The notes beneath the pieces were generated by a model. That model was not told the DNA's origin. It ran no database searches and saw nothing but the letters and a program-made list of their open reading frames with translations. 64,000 bases of DNA from Evernia prunastri (taxonomy: Eukaryota; Ascomycota; Lecanoromycetes; Lecanorales; Parmeliaceae), in the NCBI GenBank assembly GCA_003184365.1, contig NKYR01000007.1, forward strand, positions 186,001 through 250,000. The letters are read 5' to 3'. The position numbers and the translations under genes are program-made. Shown here in pieces: positions 21,591 through 32,782 of this stretch (within the stretch, counting starts at the first letter, position 1; every line of letters starts with the position of its first letter).

Positions 21591-24500
21591 ATGACAACTC
21601 AACGCCTATCAATCGGTAATCAACTTCAGCTCCACATACAAATGTATAAAGATTGGAAACCCTGAGTCTCTGACTAGGTACTTATAATAGGTTCCCCCTC
21701 CAAGCCTCCGCGGATTCTTCCCTCAAGCGTCCCTCAAATCCTCCCTCCTTCAGATTTCTCACGCCACTCACCTCAAAACTCACGGAAACGTAAGAGGTCT
21801 GATACTGATTCAGAAAAGGATGGGCAATTACGGAGACCTGAAGATGTTGTCAAGGATGAGCATGTGCCAGATGAGGAGGGCCTCAATTGGCCAAAGGAGA
21901 AAAAGTGTGAGGTACGGATGATTGGCATCCGACCGCCCAGCTTTGCATACCCCAAAACAGCCTACAATGACCATGTCCCTTCGATGCCAAGGTACTCCGA
22001 GACGAGCGTCCTGCGAGACATCCTAGTAAGTCAGATGGGGCGGACTCGACACACTCCCTTCGAAAGCTAAGGTTCTAGCTAGGTTAAAGAGGAGGAACAT
22101 GACACCAGTGACGTAGACGAAAATGGCGATGCTTTTGTCGAAGCTGAACTTCAAGATTTTGTGATATACCGCCCCCACAGGCCTTACCGTCGGCACAAAA
22201 AGAGCCCAACGGAATATCCACTCGCAAATGAGCTTGTATCCCTGAATGAGATCAACGAGAACGCCGTCAAGCACTTCTGCTTTGACGGCGTCATCTGCTA
22301 TGCTGGGACACAGAGATACGTTCAGCGAGTGCCATTTGAACTCCTGTCCATAGGAGGGTATGAGGAACCGGAACGCTCTACTGCAGGCCCCTACGTTTGG
22401 ATAAAATCAGTCGAAGGCACGATATCCGATGTGTGGTATCGCCTGGAGACGCCTGCAGTCGAGTACAAGCGATACCATGAGTCATTCCTATGGATCGCGG
22501 ACCTTGCCAAGCACGTTGTGGACTATCTTCATTCTCACCAAGGAGTTGCCTTGTTCCATTTTCGCCGACGCTTCCACGAATGGCTCCAAACCATCTATCC
22601 TACCGACTTATGCGCTCGTCGTTGGCTCGAGAAATATGAGGATCAGGATTTCCGACGCGCAGTGGCGGCCCACGCAAATTTTCTCTACTTTCAAGCCGTG
22701 CAGGTTGATCAAAAGTATGAGAAGCATCCAATCTGGGAGGAGATACATCCTAGGATATTACGTGCGATACCAGAACAAATGGAGTGTAGCTCGAATAAGA
22801 ATATGTTTGTCACTTTGCAGGAGAGAGAGGAACTCGTATCAAAGCGCAAAACGACTGTCACGCCTTATGTTTTCAAGTGTTTCGAGAAAATCCCCTGGGC
22901 AAAATATCTATATTGTCAATCTCCATCGACCTCTCTAATTAATCGCAGCCGGAACAAATTAGTCACGAATGACGTTAAAGCCAAACCCTCGCATCAGGTG
23001 CCAGAAGTGCGTATTCCATTTGCCCCCTGGTCAAATGGTACAAAAGCTCGAGGAGAGGCCATACACGTCAGTGTCGGAGACGTAGTGGCTATTCCGAAGG
23101 ACAATGAGAGTGCTTGGAAAACCGACGACGACGAGTATTTTGGCTATGTGCAAAGCGTATCAGACACTGCCGAAGGCCCAGCTTTGGGCTTGCTTTGGTT
23201 CTACCGCCCTGGAGACACCACGTGTCTGAAGATGTTTTATCCATATTCGCAGGAACTGTTTCTGAGTGACCACTGCAATTGTGGGGACCCTCCCGTGCTA
23301 GCCAGCGACGTCATTCGTAAAATGCAGGTAGCTTTCTTCAGTGGCCCACAGAATCCGTGCACAGAGTATTTCTGTCGTCAACGATACGTCGAAGGTGATA
23401 GTGCTTGGATCACACTGCAAGATTCACACTTTCGATGTGGATGCAACGACGTCGTCAAGATGCCTGAATACTGTGTCGGAGATACTTTGCTAGTTGCGTC
23501 AAATCTGAGGAAGTCGGAAAACTATTTGGAGCCGGTGATACTTACTGAGCAGGAGCCAGATGGTCTTAACGGAAAAATTAGAGTCGTACGACTGTTGCGT
23601 AGGGACAGGGACTACGGATGTAATGATGCTGATCCGAACGAGTTGGTCCTGACCGACCGGTCTGAGATCATTCCCGTTACATACGTTCAAAGAGGATGCG
23701 AAGTTCGGTTCTACTCAGAAGCACAGAAAAAAGAACAGAGAATACCCACTCCCTACGATCGCCAAGGCGCCTCCGATTTCTATTACATCACATCTCAGGA
23801 CCTGCAGACTTCCGGATTTGGTCTGCAGCCTTTACAAACACCGTGGCCGTCATTCATGAGACAGGGTTGGGATCCCACATCAACTCCGCCTCAGCGGAAA
23901 ATGAGAGGCTTGGATATGTTCTGTGGTGGAGGTAACTTTGGGCGAGGCCTCGAAGATGGCGGCGCTGTTCGCTTTGATTGGGCATTGGACTGGAACGTCT
24001 TCGCCATGCACACATATAAAGCCAACCTGCCAAACCAGAATCAGACTCGGCTATTCCGTGGTTCAGTGAATCACTACTTGAGTCAAGCCTTGGAGGGAAT
24101 TGGGGGCAACTTGATAGCTCGATTCGGAGAGGTCGAAGTAATCTGTGCTGGCAATCCTTGTCAAGGTTATTCTCTGGCAAACCCAAACAAAGGCAACGAA
24201 CGTGGTTTGCTCCATGAGTCTATGGTAGCCTCCGTCCTTGCTTTCATAGATTTCTATCGTCCCAAATATGCTCTCATGGAGAATGTGAAAGGCATGGCTC
24301 TTGGGGATGAGAAACACAATGTTTTAGGACAGGTGGTCTGCTGCCTAGTAGGCATGGGATACCAAGTACGAACTTCCTGTCTAGACGCTTGGAGTTTCGG
24401 CTGTCCTCAGAAACGAAGCAGGATTATCATAACTATCACAGCTCCAGGTCTGGCGCCCTTGCCAGAGCCTCCACAAACACACTCACACCCGGATATAGTG

Positions 24501-25535
24501 ACTGGGGGAAGCTTGGGGAAGACGGCGAATGGTCTGCATACAGGCTCAAGGACCACCAGCCGAACTCCGTTTATGTACGTCACGGTAGCAGAAGCCACGA
24601 AAGACTTACCTGCAACTGACGCCCACACAATCTGCGTCCCGTTTCCCGATCACCGAATGAGCAGGACTTTGTCTACTATGGCCAGGATACGCGTATCGAG
24701 CGTTCCTCGCTTCCCCGGCGGTTGTACTTTCGTGAAGGCATTCAAGCAAGGCTACATGCCTCAGCCGCAGATCGATGAGTTTAAGTGGGAGGAGAAGATT
24801 CGATCGAGACCCGATTCGAGGTCATGGCAGCGAGTGAGGCGAAATGCGTTAATGCCAACGGTAATGACAGAACCCAGGCCTGACGACGGTGCAGGTGGTA
24901 CGTGTCTGCATTGGGATGATCACCGGTTGCTGACGATAATGGAAGTACGCCGAGGGCAGGCTTTTCCCGACTATGAGGTCCTCATCGGTTCCACTCTTGA
25001 GCAGTGGAAGATCGTGGGAAATAGCGTAGCTCGTCCCGTGGCGCTGGCCCTGGGCATCTCCATGCGGATAGCGTGGCTGGCAAATTCAATGAAAAAGGAG
25101 GCCCAGGCCGTTCGGATCCATGTCGCCGCCAAAGATTCCGTTAACGGCATAAGCGACGATCACGAGACTGGTAGGCCTGCAGTCGCAGCCTCTGGAGATA
25201 CCGCTCGCATCGGATGGTCTGCCAGAGATATGCTAAGCAAGATTACCGCCACTCTTACCTCTCCTAGAGCGCTTGTGACTGCTATATCTGGTACGTTAGG
25301 GGAGCCATTGACGAACGGGGACCAGCATTTTGCAACATCTCTGAGATTCCAGCCATCGAAGCACATCGACTCGGTCAAGACCTGCCGAAGCGGACTAGAA
25401 CATTGTAGAATTGGCGCCAACATGATTGAGACATCGAGATTAAAACCCTACCGTTTCGAGGAAAATAGAGCCTCAAGCATTGCAGAGACATCTACCATAA
25501 CAACACAACCTGTCTTCGCTGAGTACATAGCCTAA
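21591..25535 (+). CDS. dim-2: DIM-2 type DNA (cytosine-5) methyltransferase
   Basis: Nuclear enzyme that adds methyl groups to cytosine, in fungi typically at H3K9-methylated, RIP-mutated repeats. Exons 21591-21615, 21691-22025 and 22083-25535 close in phase, giving about 1270 residues. The N-terminus is charged with a basic SRKRKRSDTDSE stretch. Two BAH-like regions lie near residues 445-560 (HVSVGDVVAIPKDNE) and 575-690 (YCVGDTLLVASNLRK). Catalytic motifs are in order: I DMFCGGGNFGRG (from residue 731), IV AGNPCQGYSLANP with the catalytic Cys near 813, VI ENV near 853, VIII CPQKRSR near 894, IX ALMPTVMTEPRP, X GNSVARPVALALG. All key residues are present, so it should be active. BAH domains and the PCQGYS form favour DIM-2 over RID. 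The tiny first exon (MTTQRLSIG) is inferred from splice signals. The C-terminal ~150 residues after motif X are unusual in length and not recognised. Confidence 0.88.
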
Positions 25536-26786
25536 GATTACTGTCTGTTTCCTTTGCCGACTCTCTTTTACCTCAGCTGGTCGCTTCGCACGCAAAGGTC
25601 ATTCATGAGCAAAGCAGAGACCACCACTATCGGCCAAGAGAGATTCGATTATCCATGAACTTGACAGGAGGTCGTTGTGCTATGCCAGCTCCGCTTGAGA
25701 TAGCATTGGAACATCGCGAACGCATGCCAGGTTGGGAGTATACTTCATGAGTTGTGGAGGCACGTGCCAAGCAAGAGCTGAGACGAAGCATTTCGTCCCA
25801 AAAGCCAAAATCCATCTTCTGAGGATAATTTGGGAAAATGTATCTCAAGGTAGATATAGGATCGGTAGATTTCGCATGAGACGATTTCTGTGTAGGCAAC
25901 AGGTATCATGTCCTACATCACAATAAATTAGTGGTCTCAACACCACTGCTTTGACCTTAGAACAGACCAATCCCGACGCAACAGAGCCTACTTAGATTTC
26001 TCATTCCCCCTTGAACAGAACGTACAATTCAGAAGACCTTGATTAGTATTCATTGATGGTGTGGCATCGTTCTAAGTCTAGAACTTGACAGCATCTTGCC
26101 TCGTTCGAGCGTTTCGAAGAGAGCCTTGCAAGGCACAAACAATATGGTATCTGGGCCTTGGCTAAAGGTGAATTTGCTTGCATTTCGTGCCTGAGGCGTA
26201 GCAAATGTGATGGCTGTTTCCAATAATATAATTGCGCCTCGTTGCTGCGCAACTTATTTAATTGTTCGGTGGGTAGGTGACTGGTCCTCTGCAGTCTGCA
26301 CTGTGGTGACTGTGCCTCGCCGTTCCCGTCTCTGATAGGCTTGGCGTTCGAAGGAAGCGAGTGTGAGCGCCAAATAATAATAAGTTATCCCTTTCGATCA
26401 TAATCATCATACTGTACTGTACTTGGACTCTTCTCAAAATATGTACCACTCCCCCATCTCAAAAATCAAATTGGCCCCCAATATCACGCTGCGGGCGGTC
26501 CAAGGCGGTTCGCATCCCACTCTCGTAGCAGTCACTCAACAATGATACTCTACTCTAATGCTATTTCCGTCGTTCCCTCGGTTCTCCAAGATGTGAGAAT
26601 CCGCCTCGCTTCTCATAACCTATGTCCTTGGGGTGGGGGCGCTTGGCTCAGCCGTACCTGCGCTTCGTAGTCTTATAAATTGGGAGTATAGGTATCTTCG
26701 TCAATGATTTTCACGACACATTCAAACTTGGATATACAAGTTACTTGAGCGCAAATTTCCAAATTATACTTTCTCGTTTTGTCAAA
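25536..26786. other. Intergenic, no gene seen
   Basis: 1.25 kb between two convergently unrelated genes on the same strand. Only short ORFs without motifs on both strands. No repeat or RNA gene recognised. Confidence 0.35.
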
Positions 26787-28433
26787 ATGGCTCCAATCAG
26801 CTTAAGCCGGCATGTATGGGATCCCTACACAGTCCTCAACGTCAATCCGAATGATTCCAACTCCACCTGCGTCGGTCTTGCTAAAACTACAGGGTCACGT
26901 TGTCGATGGGGATTCCACAGTGAACAATTCAACGCTTCTCGGAGAATCAGTGCCGTCAATCGCCTCGAATCCATCGCGGAAATGCACCCATCGGAGGTCA
27001 CTCCAACGGCACTCTACTCCTTGGCTCAGGATACTTTGTGTTGGGAATTTCACAAAGGGCAAGCAAGTGCCAAGAGCGCCGAATGGAAAGCGGATATTGA
27101 AGCCTATCTTCGCAGGCATGTCGAAAGATCAACGACGGTGAGACCGATCACGCAGCTGCATAACGGGTTCGATAACGCACAAACGCTGTCGAATGGCATT
27201 GGGAGAGACCGGGCTGGGTCTGAGCAAGAGGACAAGAAAACGCGCGAGACGCTGGAGAAAATGACGGCTCAAATTCAAGAATCACAGATTATTTGCTCTC
27301 GACTAACAGAAGTCAACAAAAGCCTCGACAAGCAACGGGAAGTCGATCGAGCAGCAAACTCTCGCGATGTTGACCAGCTGTGGAAGGAGCTGACAGATGT
27401 CCAAACCAAGGCGAAGGTTCTGGACGAGCAGAACATCAGGGAGCGCGAAACTCTCAAGAAGCGGCTGGAAGGAATGAGTGCGAATCTTGAAACCGATATC
27501 GCCAGTTCCAAGGCGATTAAAGGGCTGCGAGACAGCAAGGCGCAGCTTCTGAAAGAGACGACGGCCAGTATCCTGGAGATCACCAACTTGAAATATGAGG
27601 TCCGAAGCGGGAATAAGAAGCTCGATGAAAGAGCAACGAAGAGCGAAGAGGACGCAGACAGCCTGCGCCAGCAACTTCGAGACAGCGCCCAGGAGGTGCA
27701 GCGCTTTCACCAGGAACTTGAGGTTCTAAGTCAGAAATTCACTGAAAGCCAGGATGAGAATACGGCGCGCCAATTCCGATTGCAAGAGCAGGACCGGAAG
27801 GTCGAGCGGCTCGAGGAGCAGATGTTGAAGGTACAAGAAGACCTGATGAAGCGAGATGAAAATGCCGAGCAGCTCGCGGAGCAGATGGAGAAGGTGAAAG
27901 AAGACTTGATAAAGCGAGATGAAAATGCCGAGAAGCTGACGGAGCAGATGGAGAAGATGAAAGAAGATTTGATGAAGCGAGATGAAAGTTTCAAGCAACT
28001 CGCGCAGCAGATGCAGGGAGTGCGGCAAGACCTGACGAAGCGAAACGAAGATGTCAAGCTGCTCGTGGGCCAGGTGAAAGAAGCGAAGCAAGAGTCGACG
28101 AGGCGAAATGAAGATGTCGGGCAGCTCGTGCAGCAGATGAAGGAAGTAAAGCAAGCCTCGGCGAAGCGAGATGGGCATGTCGAGCACCTCACAGAGCAGA
28201 TGGATATGGTTAATCAGGAGCTGGCGGAGCGAGAGGTAGGCGGATCTGGAAAAGGTGAACGTTGGAGAGAGTGACTGACATGTCAACAGGACAAGCTGCC
28301 GTCTTTCCAGCCACCGAACGCGAAAAAGGGTTTCTTTGCGGCGATCTCGAGGCAGCGGCCCAAGATCCTCGTAAGGAAGATCTCAAAGAGGATCATGAGG
28401 ACCGACTCCGTTTATGTGCAGAGCGCTACCTGA
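26787..28433 (+). CDS. Long coiled-coil protein with 21-residue repeats
   Basis: Exons 26787-28235 and 28290-28433 give about 530 residues. The N-terminal ~120 residues are globular and include CVGLAKTTGSRCRWGF, a short Cys-bearing motif I cannot assign. From about residue 150 the protein is one long charged coiled coil. Its C-terminal third is a run of about seven 21-residue repeats, each like MEKVKEDLIKRDENAEKLTE, i.e. three heptads per unit, encoded by a 63 bp tandem repeat. After the 54 nt intron the C-terminus turns basic (KKGFFAAISRQRPKILVRK). ATG 26787 is used because the frame before it has only a TTG. Function is unknown; a structural or tethering role is the usual guess for such proteins. 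Confidence 0.7.
27810..28230 (+). repeat. 63 bp tandem repeats coding for heptads
   Basis: About seven degenerate units built around GAGCAGATGGAGAAGGTGAA and AAGCGAGATGAAAATGCCGA. Central units are most alike and outer ones drift, consistent with growth by slippage or unequal exchange. They produce long open frames on the opposite strand as a by-product. Confidence 0.8.
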
Positions 28434-28534
28434 CGTTCAACACTCGACCCCCGGCTCTAAATGTACAAAGTGCTGCGCGGTGCGTTATTTTACCACGCCG
28501 TTCCCGGACCACCGCTTCCATTTCGGTAAACATA

Positions 28535-30169
28535 TCAAACCCATAAGCACAACTTCCCGCTCGCAGTCCCAGCAGCGACCCATTGCTCCGTGGGATGGAA
28601 CTGGGCCACAGCTGGCACGGCAGTGATGCCATCGCCGCCTAGTTGCGCCAGCTGGTCTCCGTTCGCGGTATAGATGTCGACGAAGCGGTTCATGTTGCCG
28701 ATGCAGAAGCGATGGATGGAGTTGGGTGGGTGGAGCTGCCATTGGGCTCGGAGGCTGTTTTCTGTCAGCTTGTCTATACGAGGGAGGGAAGCGGAAAATA
28801 CTGACATTGTCACCCATCTGCCCGTCTGGTTGTTATGTCGAATTACCGATGAGGGGTTCATCCCGTCATCTGATACCTTGTGCCCGGGACTCCATGACCC
28901 CATACCTTCGAAAGTATGTATTTTCACAGTATCGTCGTAACTTGCCGTTGCGACTTGTCCTGCCGAGTTGAACGCCGCGTGGCTCACACTCAGTCTGCTT
29001 TCGTGCTCTCCGATCAAAGCTGGAAGCTGCCTCGACGCCTTTCCACTCAATTTCCGTAAGTCCCAGACGCGCAGGTATCGATCCAGCGACGCTGTGGCGA
29101 TGAAGTGCGGGTTCGCGGGGTTCAGGGAGAAGCCCCCGATCTTTTTCTCGGAGAGCTGGAAGACATCTGTACTGCTTGGCGCTCGGGTGTCCGTTCTCCC
29201 TACGTGACCATCGAGGCGAGAGAAGTATAGCATGTGTGGAGCAGTCGGATCCATCTCCACCCCTGAAAGGGGCTCGTCGAGGGAAGAGTCCGAAGGGGCG
29301 TATATCTCGGTGGATTTGGATTTGGTGAGATCGAGGAGGCGGAGGGAGGAATCGTAGGAGCACGTATAGAGGTGCGAAGGGTTGGAATGAGAAAATTGGA
29401 ACGAGGAGATTGTGCGGGTATGGCAGTGAAAGGACGTTATTGCTGGGTCCGGGTCGTCTTCCTCCTCCTCTTCGTCTGCTTCTTCCTTTTTAACGCCATT
29501 CTCGCCTTTGACCGACGCGGATGTCTGCGAAGCATCAAAGATGCCCAGATTACCCAGCTTGTCGCCGGCGAAGACCAATTGTTTATCTGTTGTCGGATGG
29601 AAGCCCAGCGAGTATATACGTTCCGGCGTTATCTTTATACGGCTGGGTTCGAAACCATCATATAGCTCCAACCCGCTCATTTGCTCTCTCAGAGATCTAA
29701 GCTCCTTGTCCGTAGTCTCTCTGACCTCGCTGTCTCCGAAGGTCCGCTCGTAGGGGTTGGCGCCCCGGGAAACGACGTCCACCAAGAAATTCTCGCTCTT
29801 GTCCCAATCCTTCCCTCCTACCACTACATCACTCAGATTCAGCTCCCCCGAATGACGTTGTCTCTTTGCCCTCGCCGCCTCTTGTGTCGCGACATATTCA
29901 TCCTCGGCTTTCCGCTTGGCTACTTCGCTGTCGGCGGTCAACCCCTGCAAACGCGATGACGTCCGCCTTGGCCCAGCGTCCTCGACCTTGACGCGCTTGA
30001 CGGGGCCCTTTTTCTTGTGCGAAGAACTGCTCTTGTTTGATTTGGCGGCCGGCTTTTGAGGCCCGAGTCCGGCTTGTCCGGCGTCGAGGGCGAGTTGTTT
30101 GAGAAGTTTGTCGCGCTGGGCGATGTTTGCTTGGCGCTGTTGTTCGTACTCGCTGATTTCGGGTGCCAT
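28535..30169 (-). CDS. CMR1: CMR1-type WD-repeat DNA damage-binding protein
   Basis: Single-exon, 544 residues, matching the usual length of fungal CMR1 (related to metazoan WDR76). The family binds UV-damaged DNA and gathers with misfolded replication-stress proteins in the nucleus. The basic, disordered N-terminus (KKKGPVKRVKVEDAGPRR, RRTSSRLQGL) is followed by the conserved pre-propeller block ITPERIYSLGFHPTTDKQLV and FAGDKLGNLGIFD. Repeats such as HTRTISSFQFSHSNPSHLYT and ASLDRYLRVWDLRKL then form a WD40 propeller that runs to the C-terminus. It lies tail-to-tail with the coiled-coil gene (about 100 bp gap) and head-to-head with the MTF2-like gene (145 bp between start codons), so the two probably share a promoter. 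Confidence 0.9.
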   Translation of the reverse strand: MAPEISEYEQQRQANIAQRDKLLKQLALDAGQAGLGPQKPAAKSNKSSSSHKKKGPVKRVKVEDAGPRRTSSRLQGLTADSEVAKRKAEDEYVATQEAARAKRQRHSGELNLSDVVVGGKDWDKSENFLVDVVSRGANPYERTFGDSEVRETTDKELRSLREQMSGLELYDGFEPSRIKITPERIYSLGFHPTTDKQLVFAGDKLGNLGIFDASQTSASVKGENGVKKEEADEEEEEDDPDPAITSFHCHTRTISSFQFSHSNPSHLYTCSYDSSLRLLDLTKSKSTEIYAPSDSSLDEPLSGVEMDPTAPHMLYFSRLDGHVGRTDTRAPSSTDVFQLSEKKIGGFSLNPANPHFIATASLDRYLRVWDLRKLSGKASRQLPALIGEHESRLSVSHAAFNSAGQVATASYDDTVKIHTFEGMGSWSPGHKVSDDGMNPSSVIRHNNQTGRWVTMSVFSASLPRIDKLTENSLRAQWQLHPPNSIHRFCIGNMNRFVDIYTANGDQLAQLGGDGITAVPAVAQFHPTEQWVAAGTASGKLCLWV

Positions 30170-30314
30170 TGTGAATCGTAGAGTCCAATTGCTGTGCAGA
30201 ACGGAGAAGGAGTAGGTTCAGGTTGGGAGGGGCACATCCTGAGCGCGTGGCGAAACCGCGATCAATTAACTGAGATTCGCGACACGCTAGATTTTAAGTT
30301 CAGCCCTAGGAAAA
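30170..30314. promoter_or_regulatory. Probable bidirectional promoter CMR1 / MTF2-like
   Basis: Only 145 bp separate the two start codons, so both promoters and 5' UTRs must overlap here. I see no distinctive operator or TATA element. Confidence 0.45.
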
Positions 30315-31880
30315 ATGCGCATACAATGTGGTTTGTCTCAAACCTCGACTGGGTATTTTATCCCAGCACCGAAGCCTGTCCAGGAGATGGGAAAAGCGCC
30401 ATTGAGCGGAGCGTCATGGAAAAATTACCTGCCCTCACCAATCGCGGTACGCGTTCGGGTCCATTCAAGCTCTCTGCTGCCTTTTCTCTATCAGACTCCG
30501 ACGCTACTCTCGGAGCCCAAGACACCAAGATCTTTCCACGCAGTCAGTGACTATAGACGCAGGCGCACATTCTGTTCTACGTCTCAGGGGCAGGCCTATG
30601 CTGATAAAGTCCGGCGCCCCAATAGCGACCCAATCGCCTTTGTGGATCCCTATCGCAAGCAAACACCTGGTGATCTCGTACATACCGAGCCTCAAAGACA
30701 GAATAAACCTTCCCGGCCATCGACGGTCACACCGTCCGAACAAGCAGTATTCAACAGACTTCTCAAGGAGGTCTCACAACCGACGACTCTGGAGCCAGAT
30801 GACGAAGACATTCTAGACGAAGACGAGCCAAAAGGTGGATACGACCCTAACGTTGATCTGAACAGCATTTTTGAAGATGCCATCGGGCAATTGCGAAGAC
30901 AAAAGGAAGAGGTTGCGAAGGCTGCCGCCAGAAGTCTTCTTTTTGCTGGCGTGCCGAAAAAGCGCGCAATCGACACTTCGGATTTTGACGGAGAGCAAGC
31001 GCTCAGTGGAAGAGTTTTCAGACGACCATTGAAACTGGCTAATGGCACTACGCTGGGAAATGAGGCTGAGACTGAAGAGGAGCGCGCGAGGCTCGAGGTA
31101 GCCTGCGACGATCACAGAACTCTGGTCATGGGTATGCTCGACAAGGCAGATAGCGATGCGGAGATCTGGCGAGTCCTTAAAAAGGAAGTCTTCAGCTTAA
31201 TCACAGAGCTGGATGAGCACATCAGACTTGTAGAGAGAGCGAAAACAGAGACGGCCTTGCATGCAGCGAGGGTCCGCAAAGCAAAACTCGAGGGGAGAGA
31301 CTTAGCAGACGTCAAGCTTGAGAAGAGAGATCTTAGCAGAAGAGAAATTTCAAGCATGAACCTGTCCCGCACAAAAGCAATCCCGATCGACAACCTCCTC
31401 TCGATCCTTCACAGGAACTACGCCGAGTATTGCCTGAACGCTCTCCGGCTCTTCCGCAAACACTATCCAAGCTCCTCCTACGCGCCGTCCGTACTCTCCA
31501 CGATCAAACAGCGCGGACCCATCTCCTACGTCCTCGGTGTGTCGACCGAGATCTACAATGAAATCCTCTTCCTCAAGTGGACGCAGCACTCCGACTTGCA
31601 CGGGGTGGCCGATACGATACAGGAGATGCTGGATCAGGGCCTCCGGAGCAACGAGGTGACTATCGCTTTGATCAGGGGGATCGCCAAGCAGAGACGGATG
31701 GGGAGGAGGGAGGTCTTGGGTCCGGTGGTGAAGGCGTGGTGGTCGATGAGAGGGACCGTGGAGGGGTGGAGAAAGGTGCTCAATCTCTACGGAAGGATTA
31801 TGAGCGAGCATGTTGAAAGAGCAGCTCTGCTGGATGACGCGGAGAGTGAGGACGAAGACCTGGAGACCGACAAGGTATGA
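30315..31880 (+). CDS. MTF2/NAM1-like mitochondrial gene-expression factor
   Basis: 521 residues from the first ATG; another in-frame ATG 25 codons in (MGKAPLSGAS) is possible. The N-terminus is Arg/Ser-rich with almost no acidic residues, as expected for a mitochondrial targeting sequence. The C-terminal ~300 residues look like the fungal Mtf2-type domain: FEDAIGQLRRQKEEVAKAAA, VLKKEVFSLITELDEH, FRKHYPSSSYAPSVLSTIKQ, then GPISYVLGVSTEIYNEIL and GLRSNEVTIALIRGIAKQR. In yeast the family links mitochondrial transcription to mRNA stability and translation. No intron is needed. It ends 155 bp from the stop of COQ9, tail-to-tail. The family assignment is from memory of these motifs. Confidence 0.72.
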   Translation: MRIQCGLSQTSTGYFIPAPKPVQEMGKAPLSGASWKNYLPSPIAVRVRVHSSSLLPFLYQTPTLLSEPKTPRSFHAVSDYRRRRTFCSTSQGQAYADKVRRPNSDPIAFVDPYRKQTPGDLVHTEPQRQNKPSRPSTVTPSEQAVFNRLLKEVSQPTTLEPDDEDILDEDEPKGGYDPNVDLNSIFEDAIGQLRRQKEEVAKAAARSLLFAGVPKKRAIDTSDFDGEQALSGRVFRRPLKLANGTTLGNEAETEEERARLEVACDDHRTLVMGMLDKADSDAEIWRVLKKEVFSLITELDEHIRLVERAKTETALHAARVRKAKLEGRDLADVKLEKRDLSRREISSMNLSRTKAIPIDNLLSILHRNYAEYCLNALRLFRKHYPSSSYAPSVLSTIKQRGPISYVLGVSTEIYNEILFLKWTQHSDLHGVADTIQEMLDQGLRSNEVTIALIRGIAKQRRMGRREVLGPVVKAWWSMRGTVEGWRKVLNLYGRIMSEHVERAALLDDAESEDEDLETDKV

Positions 31881-32035
31881 TAGCGGCGGGCAATTTGTAC
31901 AATCAATAAAACGGGAGCTAAGTACCGAGCACATACGATCTTTCAATCTATACGACGGCTATCGCTGTGTTGGGTATTCGTAGTATGGCCGAAACTCCAC
32001 AGCCAATTTCAGCCCGGTTGCGTCTCTCCCTACTC

Positions 32036-32782
32036 CTATATCCAGACGCCCTTACTCCTCAATCCATCTACTAAACCTCCCGCCTGCATGCCCACCCACT
32101 TCCCGACCATATCGAGCCCGCCCCGTACCTTTTCACCCTCCTCCAACCTCCTCGTCAAAAACTCCTCCGTCTCCGTAAATCCTTCCGACCTGTCTTGTGT
32201 CATGAATAGCTCTGCGCTAGCGTATATAGCAGCGAGTGCGGCCCGATTGGTATACCAAGCGGAAGTCACGGTAGTGCTGCCGGCTAAGAAGAGGAGCTCG
32301 TCTGATAGCAGCGCGAGTTCGCGGAGAGAAGTAGGAAGGTGGCGGGCGGTTGAGAGGAGGGCGAGGGCTTCTTGCCAGCGATGTATTATAGGCTCGTTGG
32401 CGTGTAACCTGTGGAGCGCCAGGCTTCTGATGTTGGCGGTGATGTCAGTCTGCGGCTGGAGGGAGGAAGCATGTTTGGCGAGGGCGAGACGCTGGGTGAC
32501 AAGGTGATAGTTGACGATTGAGAAGGCACCGGTGGGGAAAAGATTGGTAGAGATGTCGAGGTAGCCGGCATCTCGAGCGCCTTGGGTCAGAGCAGTGGTG
32601 GTGAAGCCATGGGTTGGGACTCTGGCGAGGGCGCGGGAGAGGATAGCCTCTTCGGTTGGGTTGAAGGGCGGAGACGCTTCGTGCTCGTATGAATGGTAGG
32701 AGCGGCTACATTGCCGAACGAGACACAATCTCAAATGCGCTGGATACCTCAAGACTGAGTGCAGTGACCTTATTGTAGACAT
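32036..32782 (-). CDS. COQ9: COQ9, ubiquinone biosynthesis lipid-binding protein
   Basis: Single exon, 248 residues. COQ9 is a matrix-side, lipid-binding member of the CoQ synthome that presents intermediates to COQ7. The N-terminus (MSTIRSLHSVLRYPAHLRLC, then a further Arg/Ser stretch to SYHSYEHE) is a typical mitochondrial presequence. The body has the TetR-like helices of the family: AILSRALARVPTHGFTTTAL, GARDAGYLDISTNLFPTGAF, and LHANEPIIHRWQEALALLS. Near the C-terminus come LSDELLFLAGSTTVTSAWYT and the amphipathic lipid-binding helix. The start ATG is the only one ahead of the presequence. Confidence 0.93.
   Translation of the reverse strand: MSTIRSLHSVLRYPAHLRLCLVRQCSRSYHSYEHEASPPFNPTEEAILSRALARVPTHGFTTTALTQGARDAGYLDISTNLFPTGAFSIVNYHLVTQRLALAKHASSLQPQTDITANIRSLALHRLHANEPIIHRWQEALALLSTARHLPTSLRELALLSDELLFLAGSTTVTSAWYTNRAALAAIYASAELFMTQDRSEGFTETEEFLTRRLEEGEKVRGGLDMVGKWVGMQAGGLVDGLRSKGVWI

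Noticed and set aside
27726..28286. Long minus-strand ORFs (up to 186 codons) opposite the coiled-coil gene
   Set aside because: They mirror the tandem repeats of the plus-strand gene, read as Leu/Ser-rich low complexity, and the plus-strand frame is clearly the protein.
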